Origin: Adineta steineri
Taxonomy: Eukaryota > Rotifera > Eurotatoria > Adinetida > Adinetidae
DNA length: 64,000 nucleotides
Assembly (NCBI GenBank): GCA_905250115.1
Contig: CAJNOI010000209.1
Coordinates: forward strand, 70,102-134,101
Direction: 5' to 3'
The notes beneath the pieces are model-generated. The model ran no database searches, was not told the DNA's origin, and saw only the letters and a program-made list of their open reading frames with translations. This document shows, one piece after another, positions 49,150 to 63,081 of the stretch (positions are counted from its first letter, which is position 1; each line of letters opens with the position of its first letter). The translations under genes were made by a program, and so were the position numbers.

Positions 49150-52100
49150 TATTAAAAGCAAATGATTTTACAATAAATCTATCATTATATTATGTCAAGA
49201 TTTTGATTTTATTATTAATAATCATATCAATTTCATTTGCAATAGAAATGCAAAATATTACAATTGTTTACTTTAGTTATCCAGTTCATTTTGTTTTCTT
49301 ATATCTATAGATATTGCCAATAAATCATCCTATCTATCAATCAATCAAGCACATCCTTATCTAAATTCTACTACTAGTGCTCGTTTTCATGATATTATTG
49401 TCAATAATATATTTCAAATTAGTTTCAGTAACTGTTGTTGTCTTCTCGTTTTTAGATTTTACGTGTATTAAGAGTGATAAATATTCTATTGATTGTAAGA
49501 CGTATGTCTTTATTCGATATTTGATGATATACGGCATTTTAGTTAGTTAACAAATGTCTTTCTGTATATAGATTTCGTCGGAGAATTGATGAATTAATGC
49601 ATTGTGCAATTCTTGTTTTAATAATATCGTATAGACATAGTAGATCACTGACCCCATCCACGCCCTAAAAATCAATGGCTTTTTAAATTGATTCATATGA
49701 TTAAGTCTGAAGTATGATCCTTCAACATATGTTATTTACAACGATCGATCGAACGAGCTCTAGATTTATTCAAATTGTTCTATCCCTTCACATAGATATA
49801 CTACATTTTATGATTATATTATTTAATGGGCTTAAAACATACTTGATTCTATGTTACGATATACCAGTAATGAAATCCCATAAGACGGAAATAACGAAAA
49901 GAAGTAACCATATGTATCTATTATGCTCTATCGATATATTTTTCTATTATTGTTTTCCTTTCTTTGTTATGTGTAACGTTTTATGCGTATTCCCAATATA
50001 CCCTTCTGGTATTTTCTATGTTCTTTCATTTCATATATATTGTATAATTAATGCCGGTTTCCATGTAAAGATGATCGACGAAGCTCAGTGTGGTTATCTT
50101 AAAGCAGTTTACTTAAAATAAACTATAACGATTGACTTGTTTTAAAAATAATATAAAAGATACATGTTGATGTATAACAACTATCAACATGTGACATCAT
50201 GTTATCTTTAATATTTATTAATAGACAAAATTTATATTACTATATAATCAGATCTATAATTTCGGTCTGATAACCAGATCAACGTTTTTACATTACACAG
50301 ATTTTATGAAGCTGGTAGCTCTGATCGAATGTTATTTAATTGTCATATGTGTTTTTCATCAGTAACCAAAAATTGTGAAAAACAAACATAAGAACAGATG
50401 TATATCTATTTACTTAATTAATCATTATTTTTTACTGTGGATCATTAATTAAACAATAATCTCATAAGGTAATTTTGAATATAACAAATCTATGATCCAA
50501 ATATCGATTTATACTTATAGACGAAGTCTGAGATTACTTGTATATTCTCAAGAAACTCATATAAATTTATAGTTATTTTTATAGACTCTCTCATCGTGAT
50601 CTTTAAAGCAATATTATACTGTGACTTGCGAGATTTGTAAAGAATTATTTAACCATATATAGAAACCAACACTATATAATAGAGTTCATTACATGGGCGG
50701 CACAAGTTCCGTTTTTTAGAGAAAATAATAAATTCCTATCATTAGCTTAGATTTTTCTAGGGGCAGTAATTTACATATTCTGTAGTAGCGGCACATTGCC
50801 CATGACTGAATTTATCATAGTTTTGCTATTGTATATTCAAAAAACTAGCAGACTTAGGGGAAGCAATAACCTTTTATTGCTTCCTCAATCTTTTTCAAGA
50901 GGAAGCAATTGCTGTCTACTGTAGTGCTGATGCATCGCCCATAAAATTCATAAGCAGACATCAAGTATCGTTTCATCAAAGTTATTTTTGTCAGAATATT
51001 TAAAAATTAAACCTACAGAACAATTACTATATATATATTATGCGTACATTTATATAGAAGTTAAATGAGTAAAATAAATTATTGAGCATAACATACTTTA
51101 TTAAACGGAAAATTTTGCTTTTATTAACATTGGTTTACGTCTACATGTATGTATTCTTTAAATATTATTATAATGTCATCATTCGTTTCTTATCTGAGAA
51201 TATATGTCACAAAATAGATGTTTTGGATGTCTGATGACATTGTATCCATATAAAATAACAAAAGTATATAATAAATATCGTTGAAATAGTCTTTGTTTTC
51301 TCTTGATAATATCTAATCATCCTATTTATCTAGTTTAAATAACATAGAAAAAAAAATTTTTTAAACGTAATTTGAATCTCGAATGATCATACATTTTGCG
51401 TATTTACTAAGATTAATTTCTTCTAATAACTATCATGTGGAGTATATTTTATTACAATTAATTTAAAAAAAGTATATTTTCTAGTCATTATTCTTCTATG
51501 ACATTTAGCTTTTAATCTTAAGTGATATAATAGAACGTGACTATCATGAAATTAAGTATTATTTCCGCTTTTTTTCTTATTAATCTACATGAGATGAGCT
51601 TTGCATGAGTATGATATATATGCTTTATATTTACTGTTGTCGTTTGTAAATTCGTCATTGTAAATATACTCGTAGTAATCATTAAAGTTTCTAATGAATA
51701 TCTCTTTATATGTCCTCATGTCTATTAATCGTTTTAGTCCATACATATATATGTATATACATGTATCCATAATCAAGAACTGTCAATAGATTTATTGTTT
51801 TTCTTGATATATTCTATTACTGTCATTCGTTGTATTTAGTAAAGTTGAATATACGTATGTACATTTAATTAAGTTTCTTTTTTGTTGAAAAATAATTATT
51901 ACTTTTTAAGCTATTATCAATGACATAGTACTCTTATTTTTTTAACCTTTTCTTTATAAATCTACCTATTCATATTTTTATATCAATCGATAAATTATAC
52001 TACGTAGTCAAGAAGTTATACGTCTATACTTTTTTTTCTTCTTATATGAATTATGACTATCATTACTTGAAAAATAAAAAGATAAAAGTAAAGATTATCT

Positions 52101-55100
52101 ATCTCGAAGTATTTTGTCGTATGTTTTCTTCTTTACTATGCACCATTTCTATCAATATTTAAAATACGTATTTGCATAATAACTAACGAATAAACGTAGG
52201 ATGTTAATGACAAATAAATCTATTAAATATCATGCTATGCTCATTTTTCTTTTCTTTTCTTTTTTTTTCTTTTCTTTTCTATTATACAAACACAATTTCT
52301 TCATATATTTTTCATGCATTGAATATAATCTTATTTTCTTTGATGCGCATCACCACTCGAGCTTCTGTTTCTAAATAATCCGTTAAACGACAAAACAACT
52401 CACATACAATATAACAGAACTACTATTTTTAAAGTAAACATATGTATGCATATAAAAGGCTTTTTCTTTATTTGTGCTACAACGTCTTCTGCTGATTTTA
52501 GTTGATACAAAAATAAATATCAATTAGATATAAATAGCACAAACATTAGAGTAAAATCGAACAGATCGATAGTAAGCATTTATTAATAAATAAATTCAAA
52601 AATTGAATAATAGTTATCCATATAGATATATATAGTCGTTCTGCTTACTTTCTCTTCTTTAATATCTTTCAATCAGTACATATGTATATACAACGCTTAT
52701 TTGTCGTTCTCTCACTTTTTCTTATATTCATCGTCTTTTCTTTTTCTATTTCTCTTTTTTTCGAACTGATTTGTTGGTTTCTGCCAAAATAAACGACATC
52801 AAATAGAAGTGATGATGATTTTTCACGTTAGCCTCTGTATAGATATACATGTGTCTGTATCGTGTCCTTTATTGAGTCATATACTTTAATTAATACCATT
52901 GTCTACACCATATATATATTTATATACACATATATATTTATACACGTTTATTTTGTACACACACAAACAAGTTTTTGACGCATCATCGCTTTTCTTCACG
53001 AATATAATACTCTCACCCGTAACTAATTTTTATTTTATAGTTTTACTATATAATCATGTTGTTGATGACAGGTATGTTGTTTTTCAAAAATGCATATTTG
53101 TATCATATTAAAAACAAATAGATAGCAAAGTTTTTTTTTTAATATTCTAAATGATTTCAAATTATCACTAATGTCATGCTAATTGATGTTGAATCATTAC
53201 ATTTATCATTTTGATGACTCATAGATTCGTTTTGAAAAATGAGTAACACTTCCTTTTTTTTTTCAATAAACTATTTTTCTATATAAATGTGTATAATATA
53301 GTTTTTCTTAGTTGAAACGCGTTCGTCGATTGTACTCAACTATTCATTGTTTTTCAATAAATTATTTTAAATTTTCTTGTAAAACATGGAAATTTCGAAT
53401 ATAACTAACCACATTATAATCGTAGATATTTTCTAATTCATTATATTAAATTTTCATGTATTAAAAGAAAATTATAATAAAATTAAAAATAATTTCTTGA
53501 AAACCACTGGATTATCAAGTATTTTTTTGTATTAAATAATGTCCATTATTTCATATTATTGGCTATATGAATATTTTCTCTTGATTATCCATACTGTACT
53601 AGCTAATCAACAGAAAAAAACAAAATAGGGGATAAATTACTTGCATATGTGCTAGTTTCTGACAAGAAGAATGAAATAATATATTTCTCGTTGATATTTA
53701 TTATCATCACTGTCATCATCATTCTAAGATTTATATAATCTCTATATCAAATCGTACGAAGAAAAATAGTTATGTTGTCTTCTTAACATGAATAATGGAC
53801 AAAAATCGATCAGCAAGAAGAGAACGAAATTATGTTGTTTTACCTGTGTGTGTTTTTTTCTTTTTATCGTAATCAAAGAAACAAAATTACTTGTATATTT
53901 TGAAAACAGGTCATTATTAATTGCTACGTCTTTACATAGCATCAGCAGTAGACTATTTACTCATAACAAATAATCAAACTAGGAGAGTAAAAAGTATAGC
54001 ATGTAATGAATGTGATTTATTCGTTTATAATAGCAGTTAATAGTACTAAAAATAGAGAAAATAAATATTAGTTCATGGCGATCATTTTTCTTTAAATAGA
54101 AAGCTATTCCTATTTCCTTCAATAAACAATATTTTCTTCGAAAAAAAAGTTCAGTATAATCTATTTAATAAAAATTTCTCACGTTTTTCTCTTAGCTAAG
54201 TAATGATAGAACATCTTTACACAGAATTGTTTTTCTCTTTTTCTTAAATTATGTGAGGTCATTTTTGATAAATCAATTTTCAATAAACCTTTTATTGCAT
54301 TGTTAGTTAAGAAGAAAAAAAAATCTAAAATATTCTTTCCTTTTCCGTAATTATAGTTTTATATTGATTTTAGTCGATAGAAAAATAAAAAATAGAAAAG
54401 CTTTTATCAAAAATATATATAATCAAAAGGTAAGTGCAGTAAAAACAGAATCAAAAATAGATAAATTACTCTAGACAATAATAGTTGATATAGAAAATAA
54501 AAATGTCAATAGCATATTATTCTTTTTCATGTTCATCGAATTTCAAGACCTTTTCATTGAATATTTTTTTCCTCTTCTTATTTTTGTTACCTTCTCTAAG
54601 TAGAATACATCGATCATAGAAAAATATTGCCAATAGGGCAATATAGACTTGACAAATCACTTCATATTTTTCCGGGTTTATGTTTTAACACAGTAAGTAA
54701 AAACGAAGAAAGAAATAAAGACAGAGATGATTGATAATACCCATAAGAGAATATTGAAATATGTCTATTTTCTTTTCTACATCTAACAATTGATACATAA
54801 AATCTTATTATTTAGTTCATATGTGTCAATTTATGTTGGTGTGTTTCTTATTTTATAAAAAAAATTGTGTGGGGAAGAGATGACGTCGTTTTTTGGTTAT
54901 TAGACTGTGTTAATTAATTCAATCATTTGATGCTTATTTCCTTGTCTTATATGTACTTAGTAGTGTTGATTAAACTAGATTATACTTTTAGTGTTGATAA
55001 CTATTTAGACAAGCAAAACAAATAATAGAAAAGAGTATATAAATAACTGAAGGAAAAAGAAAAATCAGGCGTTTCTAAAAAAAGAATCTATAAATTTATT

Positions 55101-56226
55101 ATAGGATGATAAAGTATACATAAATTGATTAGAAAAGAATAAAAATAATAATAATTATAATAAAAGACTTACAGGATTATATATGTAGTGTTAACGCGAT
55201 TAGAGAATAGTAAAGTACTAAATTCAATATATTAATAAGAATCTGTCGAACAAAGTTACTCTGACAATATTCGATATTAAAACCATCTTGACATTATGTA
55301 TATATAGACAAAACTTATGTTAGACAAAATTTTCTTCTTTGTACGTCAAAATGGCATGCATCTGTTTGATATTATATCTCTAGGTAAATTGCTTTAATAT
55401 TATGACATATAAGTAGTTATATATAAACAGAATAAATGATATCATAAATAGATGAATGTAAAAGCCATATGTTTGAATGTAAGAAGCAAAAGTCAAGTGG
55501 TATAGTCAAGATTACATAAAATAAAATTCTTTTGCTCTCCATTATTTATTTTTATTAACTAACAATAAAATTCTATTTGATTTTAATATTTATCAGATTT
55601 ATTTTTTCTTCATGTTTAATCCTATAATCAAATATATTATTTCGATATTTTTGTTTCTTGTTGTAATATAGAAGATATGTCAATAATATGATTGATGTAT
55701 CCGATCATATCATTTTTATGATATCTCATCTAATGTTATCAGACTTCATGAGTAAAAGGGCTTATATTTTTTTCTCTATATAGACGCATGTAAGAAATAA
55801 ATAAGAAATTTTTTTATTCAAACTTTAATCATAAACGTATCAATTGTTATTGTTGTTTTTCAATATAGAAAAACTGATCGTAGTATTTTATTTGATAAGT
55901 TATATTTCATGTACTTAAATGTTTAAGTTGATATTGATAGATATGGAGTATTTGGTTTTTTATCTTCAATTTATTATTAATGTAAGTTATTTTAAAAAGA
56001 ATTTGTATATTAATATATTGAATAATGAGATATTTTAGTTAGTTTAGTAAAGAAAGAAAAGTTTATCGAGCGATGTTTTGAATCAAATAAGAAGATATAT
56101 TATTCTATACATGTGATTTTATTCTTTTCGTTCGAAATAGAATACAACTTTAACATCTATTCTTTTTCTTTTGTTTTCAGATAATCGACCGTCCATGTGG
56201 TTGTGATATGCTCATATTATATCTCG
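49150..56226. other. Seven-kilobase gene-poor AT-rich region
   Basis: No recognisable gene. An open frame at 49714-50121 (135 codons, hydrophobic, several Cys) lacks any family signature or splice context and is not called. A repeat-like structure lies at 50693-50942. The rest is AT-rich with pyrimidine runs (for example TTCTTTTCTTTTCTTTTTTT near 52248) and short TATATA microsatellites (52905-52940). Upstream exons of the class B GPCR could hide in the last few kilobases. Confidence 0.5.
50693..50942. repeat. Possible composite MITE
   Basis: Opens ATGGGCGGCAC and closes GCATCGCCCAT, giving short inverted ends. The right-end motif (CTGTAGT..GCAC..GCCCAT) occurs twice, ending at 50803 and 50942, each time preceded by TAGGGG(C/A)AG. 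An internal hairpin GAAGCAATAA..TTATTGCTTC is present. No clear target duplication. Confidence 0.45.
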
Positions 56227-58528
56227 ATGTTATCAATAGAAAATAAAAGTTTATTAACTAATAATTCAATCGAAAATGAATTATATTGTTCCGCTTTATT
56301 TGATAATCTATGTTGGCCTCAAACTCCTGCCAATCATTCAGTCACTATTTCATGTTCAACATTGGCCATGCAAGGAGTTGATTCCAGCAGTTTGTATTTT
56401 TTATAAAAAAATTTTATTCAAAATTTTTCTTAAAATTTATTATAGAATTTATCACCCGAGATTGTCTTTCGACAGGACAATGGTCTCCTGTTTCATACCA
56501 ACCATGCGTTTATGGAGATGTATGGGATTTAATGATGACATTCTATATATCGCGAACACCTGACCAGAGAAAAGTTTGTACTATCAGTACTTTTTATTAT
56601 CTAATCTATTGATGTTGTTGTTGTTTTTCTTATTAATAACAGGCTTATACAGATATCCTTCAAGCTGTTCGTATTATTGAATTTGTTGGATTATCAGTAT
56701 CATTTATTAGTGTTCTTGTATCACTTATAATATTTTTCACATTAAAGTAAATTCAAATAATATTACGATAAAAATTGTATTTATTAAAATTTCTTTTAAT
56801 AGATCTCTCTACTGTAGTCGTACAAAAATTCATATTAATCTATTATCAGCAATATTTATTCAAATAGTTGCACGAATTGTTAATTATGGGTAAATAATAG
56901 TGTATCTCTATTTATAACTTTTATATTCTTTGTTATTGTAGAATTCAAATGAAACAATCAAATAGTTCTTCACAAGTAATACCTATGATATGTCATGCTG
57001 ATGGAAGTGTATCTTCACCAAAAATCTCATCTGTATTAATAAATATGTGTCCATTAATTGTCATATTTCTACAATTTAGTATAAGTTCGATGTTTATGTG
57101 GATGCTTTGTGAGGGTATTCATCTTAATAATGTTTTAACAGTTAGTGTGTTTAAAAATCATTTTAAATCATATTATTTTTATATACTTGGATGGGGTAAA
57201 TATTCTATTTGTTTTTCAAAACAAAAAAATATTTTGTTTATAAATTAGTTCTTCCACTTTGTATTACATTAAGTTGGAGTATTATTATGTTTATTAAAGA
57301 ACGTGATCGAAAGTAAATAATAATTTTGAAGAAAAATTTAAAATAGAAAGGATTCTATTTATATTTAGATGTTGGGCAAATTATAATTATCTTAAATATT
57401 ATTGGATTATTGATGGACCACGATATGCAGTAATGATTGTAAGTTTTATGAAATATTTTCAATAATAATATAATTTGTTTTGTTTTTCTATTCTAGATAA
57501 ATTTTATATTTTTATTGAATATAATCCGAGTTTTATTGATTAAAATTAAAGAAGGTTCAGAAAAACAAATACGTTCAGAGTAAGTTTATTGAATTAATAT
57601 TATAAAATCGAAAAAAAAATATATTCTATTGATCATATAAAATTAATTAGTTTATATAGAAAGAAATATTCACATACACATTCTCATGGTATTTTAACTA
57701 ATTTAAAAAGTTTTGTACTCCGGTAAATTAAGCTAGAAATTAAGAATAATATTTGCTTGTCTCATATTTTAATACTATTAACAATATTATAATTATATTT
57801 TGTATCATTCAATCTATTCTATTAATTATATTTAGTAAACATCATCGGACTTCAATGAATACAAAATTTGTCAAGTAATTCATGTTCAATATTGATTTTC
57901 CTTATATGTAATTTCCTTTTTTTCTTATGTTTATAGAAAAGCAGTTAAAGCAGCAATTTTCCTATTGCCTTTATTGGGTATTACACATATGCTTGAAACA
58001 TTTGTTTCACCAGGTAAGAAGATAATGAAGAATACGAATTAATCCATTCTTCTTTTTTTTATTTGATTTAAGATGATCAATCAATTCCACTATTTGCATT
58101 ATATTGCTCGGTGACTTATTTTTTAGTAACATTTCAAGGATTTTTTTGTTCATTATTATATTGTTTCTTGAATACTGAAGTAAATATTTTTTAGTTCTTT
58201 ATATAATGAATGTCAATTCTGTTTATTTATAAAAGGTTCGCGAAACATTATCTCGTCGGCTTAAAACAACACAAGCTTGGAGCCGTTGGAAACGATTATT
58301 AGGTCAACAAGAACGATTTGGAAAGAATAAACTTAATAGTGAAGATCAAACACGATTAGAATTATTAATACCTCTATCTATTTCAGAACCTGTAAGATTT
58401 GTTTTTTGCATTCAAAAAGAATATTATTTTCTCGTTTATAGAAAGGAAGTATAATTGAAATGGATGATCGTCGATTAACAGCTGAGGCTGATGTAACTTC
58501 TCAACCGACACATAAAGTATCTTGTTAA
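56227..58528 (+). CDS. Class B (secretin-type) GPCR resembling the PDF receptor
   Basis: Exons: about 56227-56389, 56446-56573, 56643-56746, 56803-56889, 56942-57195, 57249-57312, 57369-57438, 57497-57579, 57660-57722, 57836-57875, 57937-58013, 58073-58179, 58236-58391, 58442-58528. The N-terminal hormone-receptor domain is clear: LYCSALFDNLCWPQTP, HSVTISC and GQWSP..YQPC. Then seven helices: TM1 IIEFVGLSVSFISVLVSLII, TM2-TM3 including MWMLCEGIHLNN, TM4 GWGVLPLC, TM5 NFIFLLNIIRVLLIKIK, TM6 KKAVKAAIFLLPLLGITHML, TM7 FQGFFCSLLYCFLNTEV. The TM5-TM7 wording is closest to arthropod/spiralian PDF receptors (GPRYAV, LLPLLGITHML), which couple to cAMP in clock and locomotor control. The start is uncertain: the frame upstream of 56227 has a stop, and no signal peptide is seen, so a 5' exon probably lies upstream (acceptor candidates TTTTCAG at 56180 and AATAG near 56240). 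Confidence 0.82.
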
Positions 58529-60606
58529 ATATTTATTTAAAGGCAAATCTTTTGTTATATTCTTTTATTTTTCTGTGTATAACTTTTTTTTCTTCTCTTT
58601 ATTGTTGTTCGATTCTATTGTATTTTTATTTCTTTTCTCTTTGTCTTTGTCAAAAATATTTCGATGAGTCAAGAGTATAAAAAAAATGTACAAATGTCAT
58701 ATTTATTGTATCTTGTTGTATTGTCGACAAAAAACAATTTTCTTTTTAAAAATAATTATGATTCAAAGTTAAAACTATCGGTAAGAATTACATTCATATG
58801 AAAATAACAATAAATATACTACTGTCTTTTAAGTTTAATCGTAGGCGCATGCAATATTTATCAGTAGACAAGAATAATTCAAAATTTATCTATTGGAAAC
58901 GAGAATTAATTGATAGATTTTTATGACATGAAATAGAAATATATATAATAAAAGACTAATATCGGTCATTACATTAAGTTAGTTCTGGAAATATATAAGT
59001 AAATTACATTTTTTATTACAAATATATTACGAACAAGCAATTGATTTATATAATATAGCGGATATAAAGCGTATATTATATAATTTGTTCTTATATTGAA
59101 ATCACATACAATCAAATTGAATATGAACTAGACTGTTAATACTTAAATCTATTAAATTAATAGAAAAAAAAAATTTTTTGAAAATTTATTGATTACATGC
59201 ATAAATAAACATTTTTAGTAGAACAAAATATGCTTATAAATAAATATATTGTTCCTAAAGTTTTCTACATGGAACCTAATTCTCATTCTAAAATACTTTG
59301 CGCAATGACAAATAAAATTAATGAATAAATAAATGTTTATTTTTTTAAATTAAATCAGGAAATAACTTGAGAGAATTATATACTCTGTTTGAGATCATAT
59401 ATCAACTATTTTTTTTTATCAGTATACTTTTTATTTGATCAATAGTGTCAAAGGCAATGTTCATTTCCTTTTTTGTCACATTTATTAACAAACGTGTGTG
59501 AAGATAAATCATAGATAACATATTTCATTCTTAGGAAGTAAATAGCATAAGATAAAGGTCATTCATTCAGTAATCTAAAACTATATTAAATGATCGATTC
59601 ATAAATCAATATAATTCGCAGTTAGTTCCTCTTCAATGAGAATATTATGGATAGATTAAAATCGCCCTCAATCAGTAACATTATCTGACACTTGCATAGT
59701 TCCTGTTGTCAATTCAAGTGACTGTCTTGTCCAGTAGACCGTTATCTCGTCTTCTCCTTCTCTTAAAATTGAAAATATACAGCCGGACACTAATCAAATT
59801 ACCTCAACGCATATGTTCTTCTTGTTATTTTTTCACCAATATATATATACAATATATACTAGCTCAATCTAAATTATACTAGTTTTCATGTCCTCTTGCA
59901 CTTTATACACTTCCATACACACACACACCATCATCTATTTATTGAGATAACACAACATACTCTTTTCCTTAACTCGATCGACATCTGTTTTGACTACCAC
60001 CATTATTTCTATATCGATAAATTATGTTCAACTTTAGATAAGCTCACATTCAAATCTTTCTTTTATATATATAAAAAACACCATTAATCGTCACCATTTT
60101 CTCTCACACATACGTATATATATAAATATATCGATAACCTTTTTCTTTTCCTCCTCTCCATCTCTCTCTCTCTCTTTCTTTCTCCTTCTCCTGTCTCATT
60201 CACGATTGAATGAATTTCCGGCTATAGTTTTGCATTTCATTGATGCCATCTTCGTCATTGCTCAATTGAAAAAGAAAAAGGAGAAGAAAAAGACGAAGAA
60301 GAAGGGTCATTCTTTCAATTGAGTCTTCTGCTCAAGGGTAAGTTATAATTATTATGTCTCATGCTGATGTCTTATCCTTCTCTTAACTTGACCATAATAA
60401 GCACAATATGAAAAAGGCAAGAGGATTTCTTCTTTTTTTTTTTTGTATCAAAATGTTCTCAGACGACATTGGACACTTGTTGAAAAACGATGATGATGAT
60501 GATGATAATTTCCGGTCGAAATGATGTGTATATGTGGACAATACATGCAAGAAAGTTAAGTACTGAGGATCACGCACAAATACTTGTAAATTCTATCTCC
60601 TCCTTC
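58529..60606. other. Intergenic, no gene seen
   Basis: AT-rich. A CT-rich tract runs from about 60143 to 60200 (CTCTCTCTCTCT core) and a purine-rich GAAGAAAAAG tract at about 60270-60305. Open frames at 59896-60087 and 60383-60577 are compositional. An N gap follows. Confidence 0.5.
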
Positions 60607-60706
60607 NNNNNNNNNNNNNNNNNNNNNNNNNNNNNNNNNNNNNNNNNNNNNNNNNNNNNNNNNNNNNNNNNNNNNNNNNNNNNNNNNNNNNNNNNNNNNN
60701 NNNNNN
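60607..60706. other. Assembly gap (100 N)
   Basis: Exactly 100 N. It truncates the F-box-related fragment that begins immediately to its right. Confidence 0.99.
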
Positions 60707-60868
60707 TTGAATGAGAATGTGGATATTATTGTTGATCAATTTTCTTAAAAATTCAAATCCACTATCATCTATAACCAGTCTCCCATGCTCTCAAAGAAAT
60801 ATTTGTTGGAGATGTTCCAAAGGAATATCTACGGCGTCATCGTTAACAAGATAAACTAATTTATACAT
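60707..60868 (-). pseudogene. Fragment of F-box-associated gene with in-frame TGA
   Basis: Minus-strand reading from about 60868 down to the gap gives LVYLVNDDAVDIPLEHLQQI followed by a TGA and then, in the same frame, EHGRLVIDDSGFEFLRKLIN up to the gap. The two halves read as one continuous coding segment. It lies 3' of the F-box exon on the same strand, so it may be a later exon of that gene. The stop could be a true lesion, a sequencing error near the gap, or an unrecognised splice. I cannot name the family. Confidence 0.4.
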
Positions 60869-61253
60869 CATTCAGTTCTTTCAAAATTTGATTTTTATGA
60901 TCGAAATAGTATTTAAAAAACATGTTTAGATACACGTGTGAAGCAAATCACGTTGTTGTCTCTTTTTCTTTCCTTATCTAAACGTTATATATTTATGACA
61001 TCATACGTGATTTGAAACGTGAAGTACTCACAAGAGATTGAATAGAAAGAGAAAAACAAATTATTTTTATATTATCACGATAGAAAAAATGAATTTTTGG
61101 GAAGAGAGTGATACCTGATAAACTATTTTCAATGACAAAGTTTATTCATATATATTATTGAAGTTATTCTATTTAGATAGAGATTCTAGAAATGAAAAAT
61201 AATTCGAAGATCGATAGATAAAAATTACACTGTAATAATAGAAAACAGTTTAC

Positions 61254-61406
61254 CTGATATCGAGGATAACTGTCGATGATGCTGTTGAACCGTTGACATA
61301 CATTTCTTATGGAGCATAGCATTGTAAGATCTGACTGATGATCCAGAATTCGGTAGACAAGTTCTACCGGTAGTGTCAAGAAGGTCGCGATGGTTTGGTT
61401 AGCCAT
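61254..61406 (-). CDS. F-box domain first exon
   Basis: ATG at 61406. The exon encodes MANQTIATFLTLPVELVYRI and continues with an F-box-like sequence (LPVELVYRILD, LCSIRNVCQRFNSIID, YPRYQ), ending at a GT donor (GTAAACTG) directly after TATCAG. The LPxELxxxIL..L...VC..F pattern is the F-box core, which links substrates to SCF ubiquitin ligases. I recall this style of opening as common in multicopy bdelloid F-box genes. Downstream exons are missing or broken (see 60707-60868 and the gap), so whether the gene works is unknown. Confidence 0.65.
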
Positions 61407-63081
61407 TATAGACTGCTACTGAAATGTGTATTGTATAGAAATATATGTTGATTGTGTAATGTGTTGTTACTTTTTCTTCCTACTCAATGAATATATATAT
61501 TCGTCATGCATCATATATTTTTGTATGATATTGCAATTACTTGTCGGAAGAAACAAACGAAAAATAATGACATCATTTTTGACGACAGAATCATGATAGG
61601 AAGTATAGTTAAACTTTTTATTATGATTATTTTAGCAATATAAAATGAAATAGAATAAACATGACTATGGCGTTTCTGATTATAGGTAACAAAGTTTGAA
61701 GAACTCTCTTTTTCTTTGTCGATATCAAAAATGTAGATTGTTATTTAATTATAAAATCGAATATAGATATTTTCTAAGATGAAACCGAATTTATATTTAA
61801 GAAACAGAACTTGAAGAATATATGGGAGAAAAAGCTAAGATTATTACTTTCATGGTTGACGAATGTTACTACAGCTTAATCTGTTGTCAAATAAATTTTT
61901 TTGAAATATTAACAATATTTTGCTCCATATGTTAAAATAACATTTATTGTTAGATAATATTAATACAGAAAATAAAAAACAATTATATTTTTGTTAAATG
62001 ATACTACTGATGTTGTTAAAAAATAAATTCAGTCATCTCAATTAAATAACAATAATAGTAATAAACAAATTATATTGAATAATGCAATAATGGCTGCAGC
62101 TTTATGGTTACCTTTTCGATCTAGAATTTAATGATTGTGTATTATCTCTTGTGTATTACAAAATATTGAAACTGAATAAAATAACATAACAGTTCAAAAG
62201 TTAAGAATATCTTCTTGTTGTTTACAAATACATCTATTCCTCTTGATATGACCCTAAGTCTTTTTATGTTCCAAATAAAAAAATATATTTGCAATGTATA
62301 CAAGTTCATAAATAAATTTTCAGTATTCTTCGTCACATAGATCTTTTGAAATAAAATATGCGACTAGTTTGTTGAAAGAATATCCAAGAATCGCAAGAAT
62401 TTTATATAAGATTCTATTGTTCAAGGATGAGACAATATCAAATTGAATACAATTCATTAATAAATAAAACCATGTTTATCTCTCTCGATTCGAGACGAAA
62501 AATACAAGTTTGACTCTTGTGAAATTTATTAGTACATGTTCTAAGTATCAGTTAAATGAAAAACAAGTATGTTATTGTCATAGAATATACACTTTCAATT
62601 TCTTGGCTATCATAAATTATGGTTCGTTTTATATTTATACCCAGTGTACTATGTTCTTATTCATATAGAATAAATATTATATTCTAAACTATTGTCAATA
62701 AAACGTGAATTATTCGACGTAAACATTGATTATGATTGTTGATATGTTCTGGGCATATTTCAAACTTTTAAATTCATTTCAAAGTATTTATTAATTGATT
62801 ACAATAGTCGATAGAAAATAATGATACATTTTGTTTTCATTATTTATTGAAAAAGAAACATTATGCGAATGTATTTTCTTTTGTGAAAGACGATCTAAAA
62901 GAAGTGTTGAAATGTTTGAGGGTAGAAATTTGCATCCACCACCTCCCCCGCTTCCATCCCCACAGACGTGATCGACATAGTAAGGGATGAACCATATCCC
63001 GCAACCGAGAGAACTTTTCCGCTTCGCGGAGAAATTCTTTTTCGACCGAAGTCGAAACAGTTGAAGTGCAAACGTTCATTC
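61407..63081. other. Intergenic with a small GC-rich patch
   Basis: No recognisable gene. The patch at about 62920-63060 (CCACCTCCCCCGCTTCC, CTTTTCCGCTTCGCGGAGAA) is richer in GC than its surroundings and forms short hairpins; overlapping open frames on both strands there (62861-63159) match no family I know. Confidence 0.45.

Noticed and set aside
49714-50121. 135-codon hydrophobic open frame, considered as a degraded GPCR
   Set aside because: No 7TM order, no conserved GPCR residues and no similarity to the receptor upstream; composition alone explains it.
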